Shown here one piece after another: positions 31,519 through 39,655 of a stretch of DNA of 42,181 nucleotides (positions within the stretch are counted from its first letter, which is position 1; each line of letters starts with the position of its first letter). Position numbers and translations under genes: made by a program. The stretch spans positions 1-42,181 of the forward strand of contig CAYVHV010000034.1 in assembly GCA_964451305.1 (NCBI GenBank), written 5' to 3'. The notes beneath the pieces are model-generated. The model was not told the DNA's origin and ran no database searches. It saw only the letters and a list, made by a program, of their open reading frames with translations. This stretch comes from SHLQ01 sp964451305 (lineage in GTDB: Bacteria; Actinomycetota; Acidimicrobiia; Acidimicrobiales; SHLQ01).

Positions 31519-32721
31519 TCATCGAAGATCGATGTCGACGGCCTTGGTCCGCCGGTCGACGATCGCCTTATTCACAAGGGTGAGGAACGTTCGGGCAATA
31601 TGATCCGGCTGAATTTCGTCCCGGTTGGCGAAATCACTGGCTGCTCGTTGGTAGCTCCGGTACACGACAGGGTCTTGCCAAAGTATGTTGATGGCGTCGA
31701 ACCACTCGTTTTCATCCGAGGCGATGATGCCGCCGGGGCCGACTGCCTCGACCAGTCCAGGAAGGTCGCTCGCGATGATGGGGATCCCGTTACCTAGCGC
31801 CTCTCGGATGATGCGCGGGCGATGATCGACGCGATGGGGAGCGAGAACGATCGCAGCATCGCGGAAGATCTCCGCAGGATTCCCTGAGCGCGATCGGAAA
31901 CTCACATTTGGGTGGCGGGAGAGAATTGAATTCACGACAGCGCGCTCTTTCGAGTCGAGGCTCCTCGACTCTTGGAGGACAAACTCGATGGTGCGGAAGT
32001 TAGAGGCGAGGCTGTCGATCATTTGGATGCCGTGATCTCGACACGGGTGGACCAGGAGAATCCGCTCTCGCGTGGAGTCGACTCGTGCGGCCTCGACGTC
32101 GACGACCGACGGGACATAGTGGGCTTTCGTTCTGAACGCGCTCGCCGAGGTAACGAGTGAACGGCTATTCGCAAGGACGAGATCGTCCGAGCGGAACGGC
32201 CTCCCTTTGCGAGGCATGAGATGACCGAGCGCGCTCTCGCCGCACAGGTAGAGAGCCGTGGGAATGTGCAGTGTTTCACAGGTTTCTTGAATTGCTCGCC
32301 ACGCAGATCGGTCGATGGTCGACCCCACGACGATGTCCGGGCGGAAGCTGACCGCCAGATCAGGGAGGGCATTCTCAGGCGCCGATGAAATCAGCACCGT
32401 CTGGTCTACTTCTTGATCTGCTTCGCTCGGGCGTCGTCCAGGAATCGAACGAAGCCACGTTGCTGACTCGCCGAGTACGGGAGTATCCGCGAAACGGATC
32501 GACGCGTCTCGGAGTTGTTCGTGAAGGAACCGGGTCAGCGTCGAACCTTCCTCTTTGTCGACCAGCATCATCGTTTCGGCTCCGGTAGCTCGAATCAGTG
32601 CATTGAGCTCTCGCTGGCTACGCCCAAGCCCTCCCTGGGTCGTGGAAGACACGAACAGAACCCTGAGGGGACGTCGGCCGCCAATGGTTGGCAGCGATGC
32701 GAGAGAGGATGGGGGCGTCAC
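31519..32721 (-). CDS. GT-B fold glycosyltransferase (GT4-like)
   Basis: 400 residues. The N-terminal domain has PLRVLFVSSTTQGGLGRSQRELNALI (18-43), the usual Gly-rich acceptor-domain opening. The C-terminal Rossmann domain has ILLVHPCRDHGIQMIDSLA, HPNVSFRSRSGNPAEIFRDAAIVLAPHR and IIREALGNGIPIIASDLPGLVEAVG (about 303-328), with the Glu of the donor-binding motif. No membrane segment. It is divergent from another glycosyltransferase across 193 nt. The pair forms a small satellite of the polysaccharide locus about 6 kb away. The product could be added to an exopolysaccharide or a glycolipid; acceptor and donor are unknown. Confidence 0.82.
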   Translation of the reverse strand: MTPPSSLASLPTIGGRRPLRVLFVSSTTQGGLGRSQRELNALIRATGAETMMLVDKEEGSTLTRFLHEQLRDASIRFADTPVLGESATWLRSIPGRRPSEADQEVDQTVLISSAPENALPDLAVSFRPDIVVGSTIDRSAWRAIQETCETLHIPTALYLCGESALGHLMPRKGRPFRSDDLVLANSRSLVTSASAFRTKAHYVPSVVDVEAARVDSTRERILLVHPCRDHGIQMIDSLASNFRTIEFVLQESRSLDSKERAVVNSILSRHPNVSFRSRSGNPAEIFRDAAIVLAPHRVDHRPRIIREALGNGIPIIASDLPGLVEAVGPGGIIASDENEWFDAINILWQDPVVYRSYQRAASDFANRDEIQPDHIARTFLTLVNKAIVDRRTKAVDIDLR

Positions 32722-32914
32722 CGTGGTCCATCGGTGAGCTGAACGGACTATTTAGCTCATTTGCCGACAAGTCCTGAGGAAACGGGACCTGTCGCACGCG
32801 ATCGTCACCGAGAACAGCGTCGGGTCGATCGATGTACTAGGTCAAACGACTCAACTCGAGATGTCAGAGGCCGACTGGAGCTGCGTACGAGTCTTCCAAT
32901 AGCGATGAGGAATC

Positions 32915-34237
32915 ATGACGACGCTGCTGCACCTGACCACCACCTCGGTCAACCCAGATTGGCTTTGCCATCAACTCGACGCGAGCGTCGCAGCGGGATA
33001 CGACGTCGCCGTGGCGTCTCCGCCCGCAGGAGCCTCCGCTGCCGAGGATGCCCAAGGTTGGTCCCGTCGCGGCATCGCACATTACCCGCTCGCGACAGCC
33101 GACCTTCGAGCTGCTCTTCAACTGCGGAGTCTCTTGAACGTCCTGAAGCCCGACATCGTGCATACGCACACACCAAAGTCGGCAATGGTTGGCCGGGTCA
33201 TGGCGCGTCTGGTGGAGGGCTCGATCGTGGTGAACTCCGCAAATAGCTTCGAGCCTCGCCAATCCGGGTTTGCCCGGCGCGCCGCAGTTACGGGAGTAGA
33301 GCGGTTCGCTTCCGCGTACCGCGATGCCGAGGTGGTTCACCGCACCGAAGACGTTGAGAAGTTGGTTGCACTCGATGTGCCACGCGACGACATCTATATG
33401 GTGGGCAATGGAATCCACCTGCCGTCGTTCATGCCGAGTCGCGCCGGCTCCCGTTCAGCTCGATGTCGCCTGATCCAGATGGGTATCTCCCTATCGACCA
33501 CCGTTGTTGGAATGGTCGATCGTGACGCTGTCGAACGTGACTACGACGCGTTCTTTGCGGCGGTCGATCGCGTCAGACACGACATGTCCACGGACAAGGT
33601 CGCCTTCGTTATCGCTACCCAATTGCGCAAGGACCAGGGAATCGCCGGCAGAGCGACGCTACGACGTCGCGCCGAAGAACGCGGCGTCCATCTCCTCGAT
33701 GCTGGCGATGATCGAAGCACCCTTTTTCCGATGATCGATGTTTTGGTGCTGCCGTCACCCGGTGATGACACCGATTGCCTCGCTATGGAAGCGAGTGCGA
33801 TGTGTGTGCCGGTCGTCGCTGGAGATGCGCACGCCTTTCGTCAGGTCATCGACCACGAAGAGACGGGCCTGCTCGTTCGTCGCGGTCGTTCACAGGATCT
33901 CGCAGACGAGATTGCACGACTGGTGAACGACCCGGTGTTGCGTTCTCGGATGGGTCGTAGTGCACGAGCCAAAGCCTTTGACGACTTCGACCAGACGCGA
34001 GTGGTCGACGCAACCCTTGCTGTCTACGAGGATCAGCTGCTTCGCAAGCGCCTCCCAATACCTGTTCCGCCGCGTACGTCGGTGCAAGTTCCTCAGCCTG
34101 AGGTCCAGGTCGAGCCCGTTGAGGAACGACCGTGGTACCTCGACTCGATCGACCTCGTCGAACGAGAGCGCGTGGACATCGATGAGATCGACTTGACCGG
34201 CGACACGGTGACCAGCGAGGCACAACGCACTGCGTAG
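32915..34237 (+). CDS. Glycosyltransferase family 4 protein with an acidic C-terminal extension
   Basis: 440 residues from ATG 32915 with GAGGAA just upstream. N-terminal domain: LLHLTTTSVNPDWLCHQLDASVAAGYDVAVASPP, then VLKPDIVHTHTPKSAMVGRVMAR (about 76-98), the typical HTHxxKS acceptor motif. C-terminal domain: VVGMVDRDAVERDYDAFFAAVDRV, then DVLVLPSPGDDTDCLAMEASAMCVPVVAGDAHAFRQVI (about 275-312), with the donor-site Glu in ME. The last 55 residues (from about PIPVPPRTS) are Pro- and Glu/Asp-rich and outside the GT fold. No signal peptide. The best guess is a cytoplasmic enzyme adding hexose to a lipid-linked glycan. Convergent with the GGDEF gene (48 nt between stops). Confidence 0.85.
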   Translation: MTTLLHLTTTSVNPDWLCHQLDASVAAGYDVAVASPPAGASAAEDAQGWSRRGIAHYPLATADLRAALQLRSLLNVLKPDIVHTHTPKSAMVGRVMARLVEGSIVVNSANSFEPRQSGFARRAAVTGVERFASAYRDAEVVHRTEDVEKLVALDVPRDDIYMVGNGIHLPSFMPSRAGSRSARCRLIQMGISLSTTVVGMVDRDAVERDYDAFFAAVDRVRHDMSTDKVAFVIATQLRKDQGIAGRATLRRRAEERGVHLLDAGDDRSTLFPMIDVLVLPSPGDDTDCLAMEASAMCVPVVAGDAHAFRQVIDHEETGLLVRRGRSQDLADEIARLVNDPVLRSRMGRSARAKAFDDFDQTRVVDATLAVYEDQLLRKRLPIPVPPRTSVQVPQPEVQVEPVEERPWYLDSIDLVERERVDIDEIDLTGDTVTSEAQRTA

Positions 34238-34285
34238 AACCTCGCTCGATATGCCCGAGGTCCGGCCGAGGGCCGCTCCGACCGG

Positions 34286-35977
34286 TTAGTCGCGTATCGC
34301 CCGGCGATCACCGGGTTCGATCTCGGAACCCGGAGGGAGCGCGAGCATCTTTAGCGACTTGCCATTCTTTCGAGCGCGTTTGGTCTGGTATTGGTTCTCA
34401 TCGGCCGCTCGGAGCAGCTCGCTTCGGCTGTCCACGGTGTCGTCCGCAAAGGCAATTCCGCAGGAAATGGATCGGGCTGGCCCAGACCCGGCCGACCGTT
34501 CAAACAAGCGCTCGATCGTGTCGGAGATGTCGTGAGCGGTAAGGAGGGCGCCTCCGTTGATGACCATACAGAACTCGTCACCGCCGATTCGGCAAACCGT
34601 GGTGCGAGCATCGTCACGGACCGCACCCTTGAGGGCTGCTGCAGCGTCGATGAGGAGTCGATCGCCCGCATGGTGCCCAAGGGTGTCGTTCACGACCTTT
34701 AGCCCGTCGACATCGCACATGATGAGCGCGGTATCGATTCGTTCCGCGGCAGGTTTCGTAAAGATCTCGTCGAGTTCGCGGTAGAGCTCGTGTCGATTGC
34801 CGAGACCGGTCAACTGATCGCGTAGCGCCATGCGCTCCATCTCTGCCCAGTGCGTTGTACTCGCGATTGCGTCGGCGATTTCAGTGCTGATTCGCCGAAG
34901 AAGTTGGACGTCGCGGTCGTCGAAGCTCAGCGCGGACCGTCGACGTGTTGCGATGAGCGCTCCCCATGTTTCTGAGTCGACGATGATCGGCGTGATGATC
35001 TCATCGATGACGTCGCCGACGCCCGCCGTATCGCGGGTGATGGTGACCCCAGCACGTAGTTCGGCCTGCGCCGAGAACTCATAGAGTTCGTCGAGGCGAG
35101 ACTCGCTCAGTGCTGGATGCTTGCCATCGTCGACCCGGGTCACCGGCGACGCGTCGAGTTGTGTCGACGACGACCGCAGGACCAAGACCTCGGCAGCATC
35201 GAGCGTCCGAAGCGCATTCGATGCAAAGAGTCCGAGAAGATCGGGATTGCGGGCGGCGAGCGCCACCGCGCTGCTGATCGTTGTCGCCGTCTCGATCGCG
35301 TGAGAACGGAGCTGTGTCTCCGGCACGTGTTCGAGGAGATTTTGGACGGTGAGCGACGGGACCGGTGGAGCCTCGAGGTCTTCGAGGTCGATGTGGTCGA
35401 GCAGGCCGCATAGAAATGGATCGAGCGCGCCACCGTTTTGACGGCTCACGCGGCGCCTCGCGTGATGCCACGACGGGACAAAGCCCGCGGTGGGATTTCC
35501 GACGAGCGCGTCGGCAAGCGCGGACATGCGGGCTGCGAGCGGGATCTGCGTGCCTGCGATTCCACTCGGGATACCGGTGCCGTCCCACCTCTCGCGATGG
35601 TGCTCGAGGGCTGTCGCAACGTCGTCAAGACCCTCGAGTCGACCGACCAGGGTCGCAGCGAGAAGGGGCCTCGTCGGTTCGTTCGAGCCTTCGGGATCGT
35701 CGGGTTGGGAAACGACTAAGTCGATGTCTGCGAGCGCCGCCGTTGCGATGATGAGCGACGAATCCTCATGCGAATCCGCCCCATCCTGTCCACCGCTCGC
35801 GACATATTGGGCGTAGAGCCGCTCGGCAACGAGCGCTCGCAGCGCCGCTCGATGGGCAACGGCTGGATCGTACAGTTCGGCAACTCGAATGAGAGCGACG
35901 ACCGCGCCGACTGCAGCGTCTGCGAGTCCACGGCTGGGAATCATCGGTGGTGTTGGTTCGTGAGCAGAATCTGTCAT
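34286..35977 (-). CDS. Degenerate HD-GYP / GAF / GGDEF diguanylate cyclase-like protein
   Basis: 563 residues. Residues about 20-200 resemble an HD-GYP domain: ELYDPAVAHRAAL at its start, and ALEHHRERWDGTGIPSG (about 123-139) followed by IPLAARMSALADAL. The central HD pair is replaced by ALADID, and GYP reads GIP, so phosphodiesterase activity is doubtful. Residues about 225-375 look like a GAF sensor. The GGDEF domain (about 385-545) has DQLTGLGNRHELYREL, CDVDGLKVVNDTLGHHAGDRLL and the intact catalytic RIGGDEF at 463-469. The inhibitory RxxD site expected just before it reads DART, so product inhibition is probably lost. It likely makes cyclic di-GMP, a common regulator of exopolysaccharide output. 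ATG 35977. No membrane segment. Confidence 0.88.
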   Translation of the reverse strand: MTDSAHEPTPPMIPSRGLADAAVGAVVALIRVAELYDPAVAHRAALRALVAERLYAQYVASGGQDGADSHEDSSLIIATAALADIDLVVSQPDDPEGSNEPTRPLLAATLVGRLEGLDDVATALEHHRERWDGTGIPSGIAGTQIPLAARMSALADALVGNPTAGFVPSWHHARRRVSRQNGGALDPFLCGLLDHIDLEDLEAPPVPSLTVQNLLEHVPETQLRSHAIETATTISSAVALAARNPDLLGLFASNALRTLDAAEVLVLRSSSTQLDASPVTRVDDGKHPALSESRLDELYEFSAQAELRAGVTITRDTAGVGDVIDEIITPIIVDSETWGALIATRRRSALSFDDRDVQLLRRISTEIADAIASTTHWAEMERMALRDQLTGLGNRHELYRELDEIFTKPAAERIDTALIMCDVDGLKVVNDTLGHHAGDRLLIDAAAALKGAVRDDARTTVCRIGGDEFCMVINGGALLTAHDISDTIERLFERSAGSGPARSISCGIAFADDTVDSRSELLRAADENQYQTKRARKNGKSLKMLALPPGSEIEPGDRRAIRD

Positions 35978-36133
35978 GTGTCTCTACGTGCGGTCACGGT
36001 CTCAAGTAGTGGTCGCAAACGGGCTGGACCAGACTGTCATGCCCGCTGAGGTAGCGCCCAGTCTAGAAAGAATCGCAAAAACCTGACGCTGCGTGGTGGT
36101 CAATTTATGGGGTCGGGGACGTATCAGATATGG

Positions 36134-36146
36134 GTAACCTAGTTAC
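36134..36146. promoter_or_regulatory. Palindrome in the control region of the lpdA operon
   Basis: GTAAC-CTA-GTTAC is a perfect 13-bp inverted repeat in the 217-nt gap between the GGDEF gene and the small membrane ORF. CGAAC/GTTCG (about 36151-36167) follows. One or both may be operators. No promoter hexamers were assigned with confidence. Confidence 0.35.
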
Positions 36147-36194
36147 GGTTCGAACACCTCACGTTCGGACCTTCCCACGCTGGAGATCTCGACG

Positions 36195-36284
36195 TTGAGT
36201 ACCCGCAAACTTATCCTTGCGTCACTCGTGCTCGGCGTCGCCATCTTGGTCGCGTTCGCTTTACAGGTCGTGCTCGCACGATGA
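36195..36284 (+). CDS. Predicted 29-residue membrane peptide upstream of lpdA
   Basis: TTG 36195 to TGA 36282-36284 encodes 29 residues: a short basic start (MSTRK), a continuous hydrophobic span of about 20 residues (from LILASLVLGV to ALQVVL) and a closing Ala-Arg. GGAG at 36182-36185 sits 9 nt before the start, a good ribosome-binding distance. The design (Lys/Arg at one end, one Arg at the other, no stops) is that of a single-span small membrane protein. It ends 54 nt before lpdA and probably shares its transcript. No homologue is recalled. The chance of a random hydrophobic frame cannot be excluded, but the ribosome-binding site and position argue for a real gene. Confidence 0.5.
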   Translation: MSTRKLILASLVLGVAILVAFALQVVLAR

Positions 36285-36338
36285 ATAGTGGACACGCCCG
36301 AACGTCAAAAACCCATTTGAAAAATAACTGGAGCACTC

Positions 36339-37748
36339 ATGTCTAACCATTTCGATGTCGTCGTCATCGGAGGCGGCCCTGCCGGCTACGCGGCGGCACT
36401 CTACGGAGCGGCAGCGGGGCTGAACATCGCTCTGGTCGAGAAGTCGAAGCTTGGGGGCACGTGTCTGCACGTCGGGTGTATTCCGGCCAAGGAGCTCCTC
36501 GAGACCGCAGCGGTGTTTCGGACGGTTTCGCACGCCTCTGACTTTGGTGTGGGTACGTCTGCGCCGACGATCGACTTCAGCGTCACACAGGTTCGCAAGC
36601 AAGGCGTTATCGACAACCTGACCAACGGTCTGTCCGCGCTGCTCAAGCATCGCAAAGTCACCGTGTTCGACGGTGTTGGCTCGGTCTTTTCGACAGCGGA
36701 TGTCAAGACGGTCAACGTCAGTGGAGGGGCATCGGGCGATGTCCAGCTCACTGCAGACAACCTTGTTTTGGCTGGCGGTTCGGTGCCGCGCACGATCCCA
36801 GGATTCGATGTCGATGGCACCCGCATCGTCACCTCGGACGAACTTCTTTCTCTCCAAACGTTGCCGGCCCGTGCTGCGGTGATCGGCGGCGGAGCGATCG
36901 GTATCGAATTCGCTTCGATGATGACCGACCTCGGTACTCAGGTGACCGTGCTCGAGGCGATGGCGAACATCATCCCCGGCGTTGATCCCGCTGCGGCGCG
37001 AGTGGTTGAGCGCTCGCTCAAGGGGCGCGGCATGGAGATTCGCACGAACGTGATGGTCTCTGGCCAAGAAGCGGTCGATGGAGCGACCCGAGTCTCGTTC
37101 GGTGACGGTGAGTCGATCGACGTCGACCTCGTTGTCTTGGCGATTGGACGCCGGCCATTTGCTGATCTGCTCGGACTCGATGCGGTTGGAATTGCGCTCG
37201 ACGAACGAGGCTTCATCCCCGTCGATGAGAACTGCCTTACCTCGGCTCCTGGCGTATATGCGGTTGGAGACGTCATCGCGACCGCCCAGCTCGCACACAT
37301 TGGTTTCTCCGAAGGCATGGTCGCCATTCGAGGAATTCTTGGTGAAGATCCAAAGCCCGTCGATTACCAGAACGTTCCGTGGTGTATCTACTGTCATCCC
37401 GAGGTGGCTTTTGCTGGCCATACCGAAGAATCGGCCAAGGAAGCGGGTTTCGACGTCGTGACGTCAACACACAAGTTCACCGGAAACGGCCGAGCCATGA
37501 TCGTTGGAGAGACCGACGGCTTGGTCAAGGTCATTGCAGAGAAGAACGCCGATGGCACTGCTGGGCGCATGCTCGGCGTCCACATGGTGGGCCCTTGGGT
37601 CACCGAGCAACTCGGTCAGGGGTACCTCGCCATTAACTGGGAAGCCACTGTTGACGACGTTGCCCACTTCATTCAGCCTCACCCAACGATGAGCGAGTTG
37701 TTCGGCGAGACCGTCATGGCCCTGACCGGCCGCGGGCTCCACGGCTAA
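36339..37748 (+). CDS. lpdA: Dihydrolipoyl dehydrogenase (E3)
   Basis: 469 residues, full length. It reoxidises dihydrolipoyl groups of E2 with FAD and passes electrons to NAD. FAD-binding GGGPAGYAAALYGAAAG lies near 11-27. The redox-active disulfide is in GGTCLHVGCIPAKELLE (Cys about 42 and 47). The NAD-binding domain has AVIGGGAIGIEFASMM (about 183-198). The second FAD stretch is VYAVGDVIATAQLAHIGFSEG (about 306-326). The C-terminal active-site His-Glu is in FIQPHPTMSEL (about 446-456). ATG 36339 follows GGAG by 6 nt. It is the second gene of a run with the E2 and LipBA, and supplies E3 for pyruvate and possibly 2-oxoglutarate dehydrogenase. Confidence 0.96.
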   Translation: MSNHFDVVVIGGGPAGYAAALYGAAAGLNIALVEKSKLGGTCLHVGCIPAKELLETAAVFRTVSHASDFGVGTSAPTIDFSVTQVRKQGVIDNLTNGLSALLKHRKVTVFDGVGSVFSTADVKTVNVSGGASGDVQLTADNLVLAGGSVPRTIPGFDVDGTRIVTSDELLSLQTLPARAAVIGGGAIGIEFASMMTDLGTQVTVLEAMANIIPGVDPAAARVVERSLKGRGMEIRTNVMVSGQEAVDGATRVSFGDGESIDVDLVVLAIGRRPFADLLGLDAVGIALDERGFIPVDENCLTSAPGVYAVGDVIATAQLAHIGFSEGMVAIRGILGEDPKPVDYQNVPWCIYCHPEVAFAGHTEESAKEAGFDVVTSTHKFTGNGRAMIVGETDGLVKVIAEKNADGTAGRMLGVHMVGPWVTEQLGQGYLAINWEATVDDVAHFIQPHPTMSELFGETVMALTGRGLHG

Positions 37749-37820
37749 TCGCTATACGGCGACACTCATCTATCCCTACTTACACGACTACATACCAATC
37801 CACACGAAAGACAAAGACTC

Positions 37821-39655
37821 ATGAGCGACATCACTCTCCCCCTCCTTGGAGAATCGGTGACCGAGGGAACGATCACCCGTTGGTTCAAAAACGTTGGTGA
37901 CACCGTTACCGAGGACGAGGCACTCTTTGAAGTGTCGACCGACAAGGTCGACTCGGAGGTTCCGTCTCCCGTGTCTGGTGTTATAACCGAGATTCTCATC
38001 CCCGAAGGGGAGACGGTCGATGTCGGAACGGTGCTCGCCCGCGTCGGCGATGGCGGTGCTGCTCCCGCTGCGGCACCCGAGCCCGCTGCTGCTGAAGCGC
38101 CAGCTCCGGCTCCAGAACCAGCTGCGCAGGCTCCAGAACCAGCAGCTCCGGCACCGGCTCCGGCCGCGGCGCCCGCAGGTGATGCAGTCGATGTTGCCTT
38201 GCCGATGTTGGGAGAATCGGTGACCGAGGGAACGATCACCCGTTGGTTTAAGAACGTCGGCGATTCGGTGGCAGAAGATGAGGCGCTCTTTGAGGTATCG
38301 ACCGACAAGGTCGATTCGGAGGTCCCATCGCCGGTCGCTGGCGTGATCGCTGAGATCCTCGTTCCCGAAGGGGAGACGGTCGATGTTGGCACCGTGCTTG
38401 CTCGTGTCGGTGGCGCCGGGGCTGCAGCTCCTGCTCCAGCAGCTGCTGCACCCGCACCTGCTCCAGCAGCCCCTGCACCGGCTCCGGCCGCACCTACACC
38501 AGCCGCTGCGCCACCGGCTGCGCCAGCTCCAACCGCAGATGCCAGCGGTCCGAGCAGCTTGTCGGGCCTTGTCCTTTCCCCTGTCGTTCGTCGGTTGATC
38601 ACCGAGAACAACCTCGATGCCAACACCATCACCGGGACCGGCGTTGGAGGGCGAATCACCCGCAAGGATGTCGAGGCGGTAATCCTGTCGAGTACCGCTG
38701 GCGGAGCGCCGGCACCAGCTGCACCGTCTCCGGCGGCAGCGCCAGCTGCACCGTCTCCGGCGGCTGCACCAGCTCCTGCCCCCGCTGNNNNNNNNNNNNN
38801 NNNNNNNNNNNNNNNNNNNNNNNNNNNNNNNNNNNNNNNNNNNNNNNNNNNNNNNNNNNNNNNNNNNNNNNNNNNNNNNNNNNNNNNGCCCCCGCTGCGG
38901 CACCTGCGCCTGCACCAGCTCCAGCGCCTGCTGTTCCAGCCGGTGCCGATTCCGTGCCACTCAACAACATTCGCCGCAAGACCGCCGAGCACATGGTGAT
39001 GTCGAAGGCGACATCACCGCACGTCCTTACCGCCATGGAGGTCGACTTTGAGGCCGTGGAGGTCGTGCGCCGCAAGCACAAGGCGGAATGGAAGAAAGAG
39101 GAGGGCTTCAGCCTCACCTACCTTCCGTTTATTCTTCGCGCAGTCGCCGACGCAATGAGGGATTTCCCACTCATGAACGCATCGTTGACCGGAGACTCGG
39201 TCACGACCCATTCTGAGGTCAACGTCGCGATCGCGGTCGACCTGAACTTTGATGGCCTCTTGGCTCCCGTCGTCAAGAACGTCGATGGCAAGCGCCTGCG
39301 CCAGCTCAGCCGTGATGTCGTCGATATTGCAACCCGCGCTCGTTCGAAGAAGGTAACGCCGGACGATCTTTCCGGCGGCACGTTTACGATCACGAACCCG
39401 GGTCAGTACGGAACGATGATGCAGTTCCCGATCATCAACCAGCCACAGGTTGCGATTCTCTCGACCGACGGTGTGCATCGCAAGCCGGTTGTCGTCACCG
39501 ACGCGTATGGCAGCGAGAGCATCGCCATCCACTCGGTGGGTGTCCTCGCTCTTGCGTGGGACCATCGAGCATTCGACGGTGCGTACGCCGCAGCATTCCT
39601 CGCCAAGATGCGCGAGATCATCGAAACCACCGATTGGGAAGCTGAAGTCAGCTGA
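37821..39655 (+). CDS. dlaT: Dihydrolipoamide acyltransferase (E2), two lipoyl domains; interrupted by a spurious N gap
   Basis: About 574 residues once the gap is closed. Lipoyl domain 1 (about 3-75) and lipoyl domain 2 (about 130-200) both carry STDKVDSE with the lipoylated Lys and are nearly identical. Ala/Pro-rich linkers follow each. The peripheral subunit-binding domain is LSPVVRRLITENNL to RITRKDVEAV (about 250-288). The catalytic domain starts SVPLNNIRRKTAEHM and ends with LAWDHRAFDGAYAA, the HxxxDG transacylase site. The 100 N at 38788-38887 breaks the frame, but GCCCCCGCTG occurs at both edges, and merging the copies restores one frame. In Mycobacterium the equivalent protein (DlaT) serves pyruvate dehydrogenase with AceE, so that is the likely role; the alternative is succinyltransferase (sucB). 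It is followed directly by the enzyme that makes its cofactor. Confidence 0.92.
38788..38887. other. Assembly gap of 100 N in the Ala/Pro linker of E2, probably spurious
   Basis: Exactly 100 N. The ten bases before it (38778-38787) equal the ten after it (38888-38897), GCCCCCGCTG, in the same codon phase. The linker is repetitive, which explains the failed join. Real missing sequence of a length divisible by three remains possible. Confidence 0.8.

Noticed and set aside
36261..37421. Long open frame (386 codons) on the minus strand opposite lpdA
   Set aside because: It lies wholly across a complete dihydrolipoyl dehydrogenase gene. Its translation has low-complexity His/Arg/Asp composition and no recognisable motif; it is a shadow of the high-GC codon pattern.
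37766..38992. Minus-strand frames rich in Gly/Ala opposite the E2 gene
   Set aside because: They arise from the complement of the Ala/Pro-rich linkers and cross the N gap; no support as real proteins.
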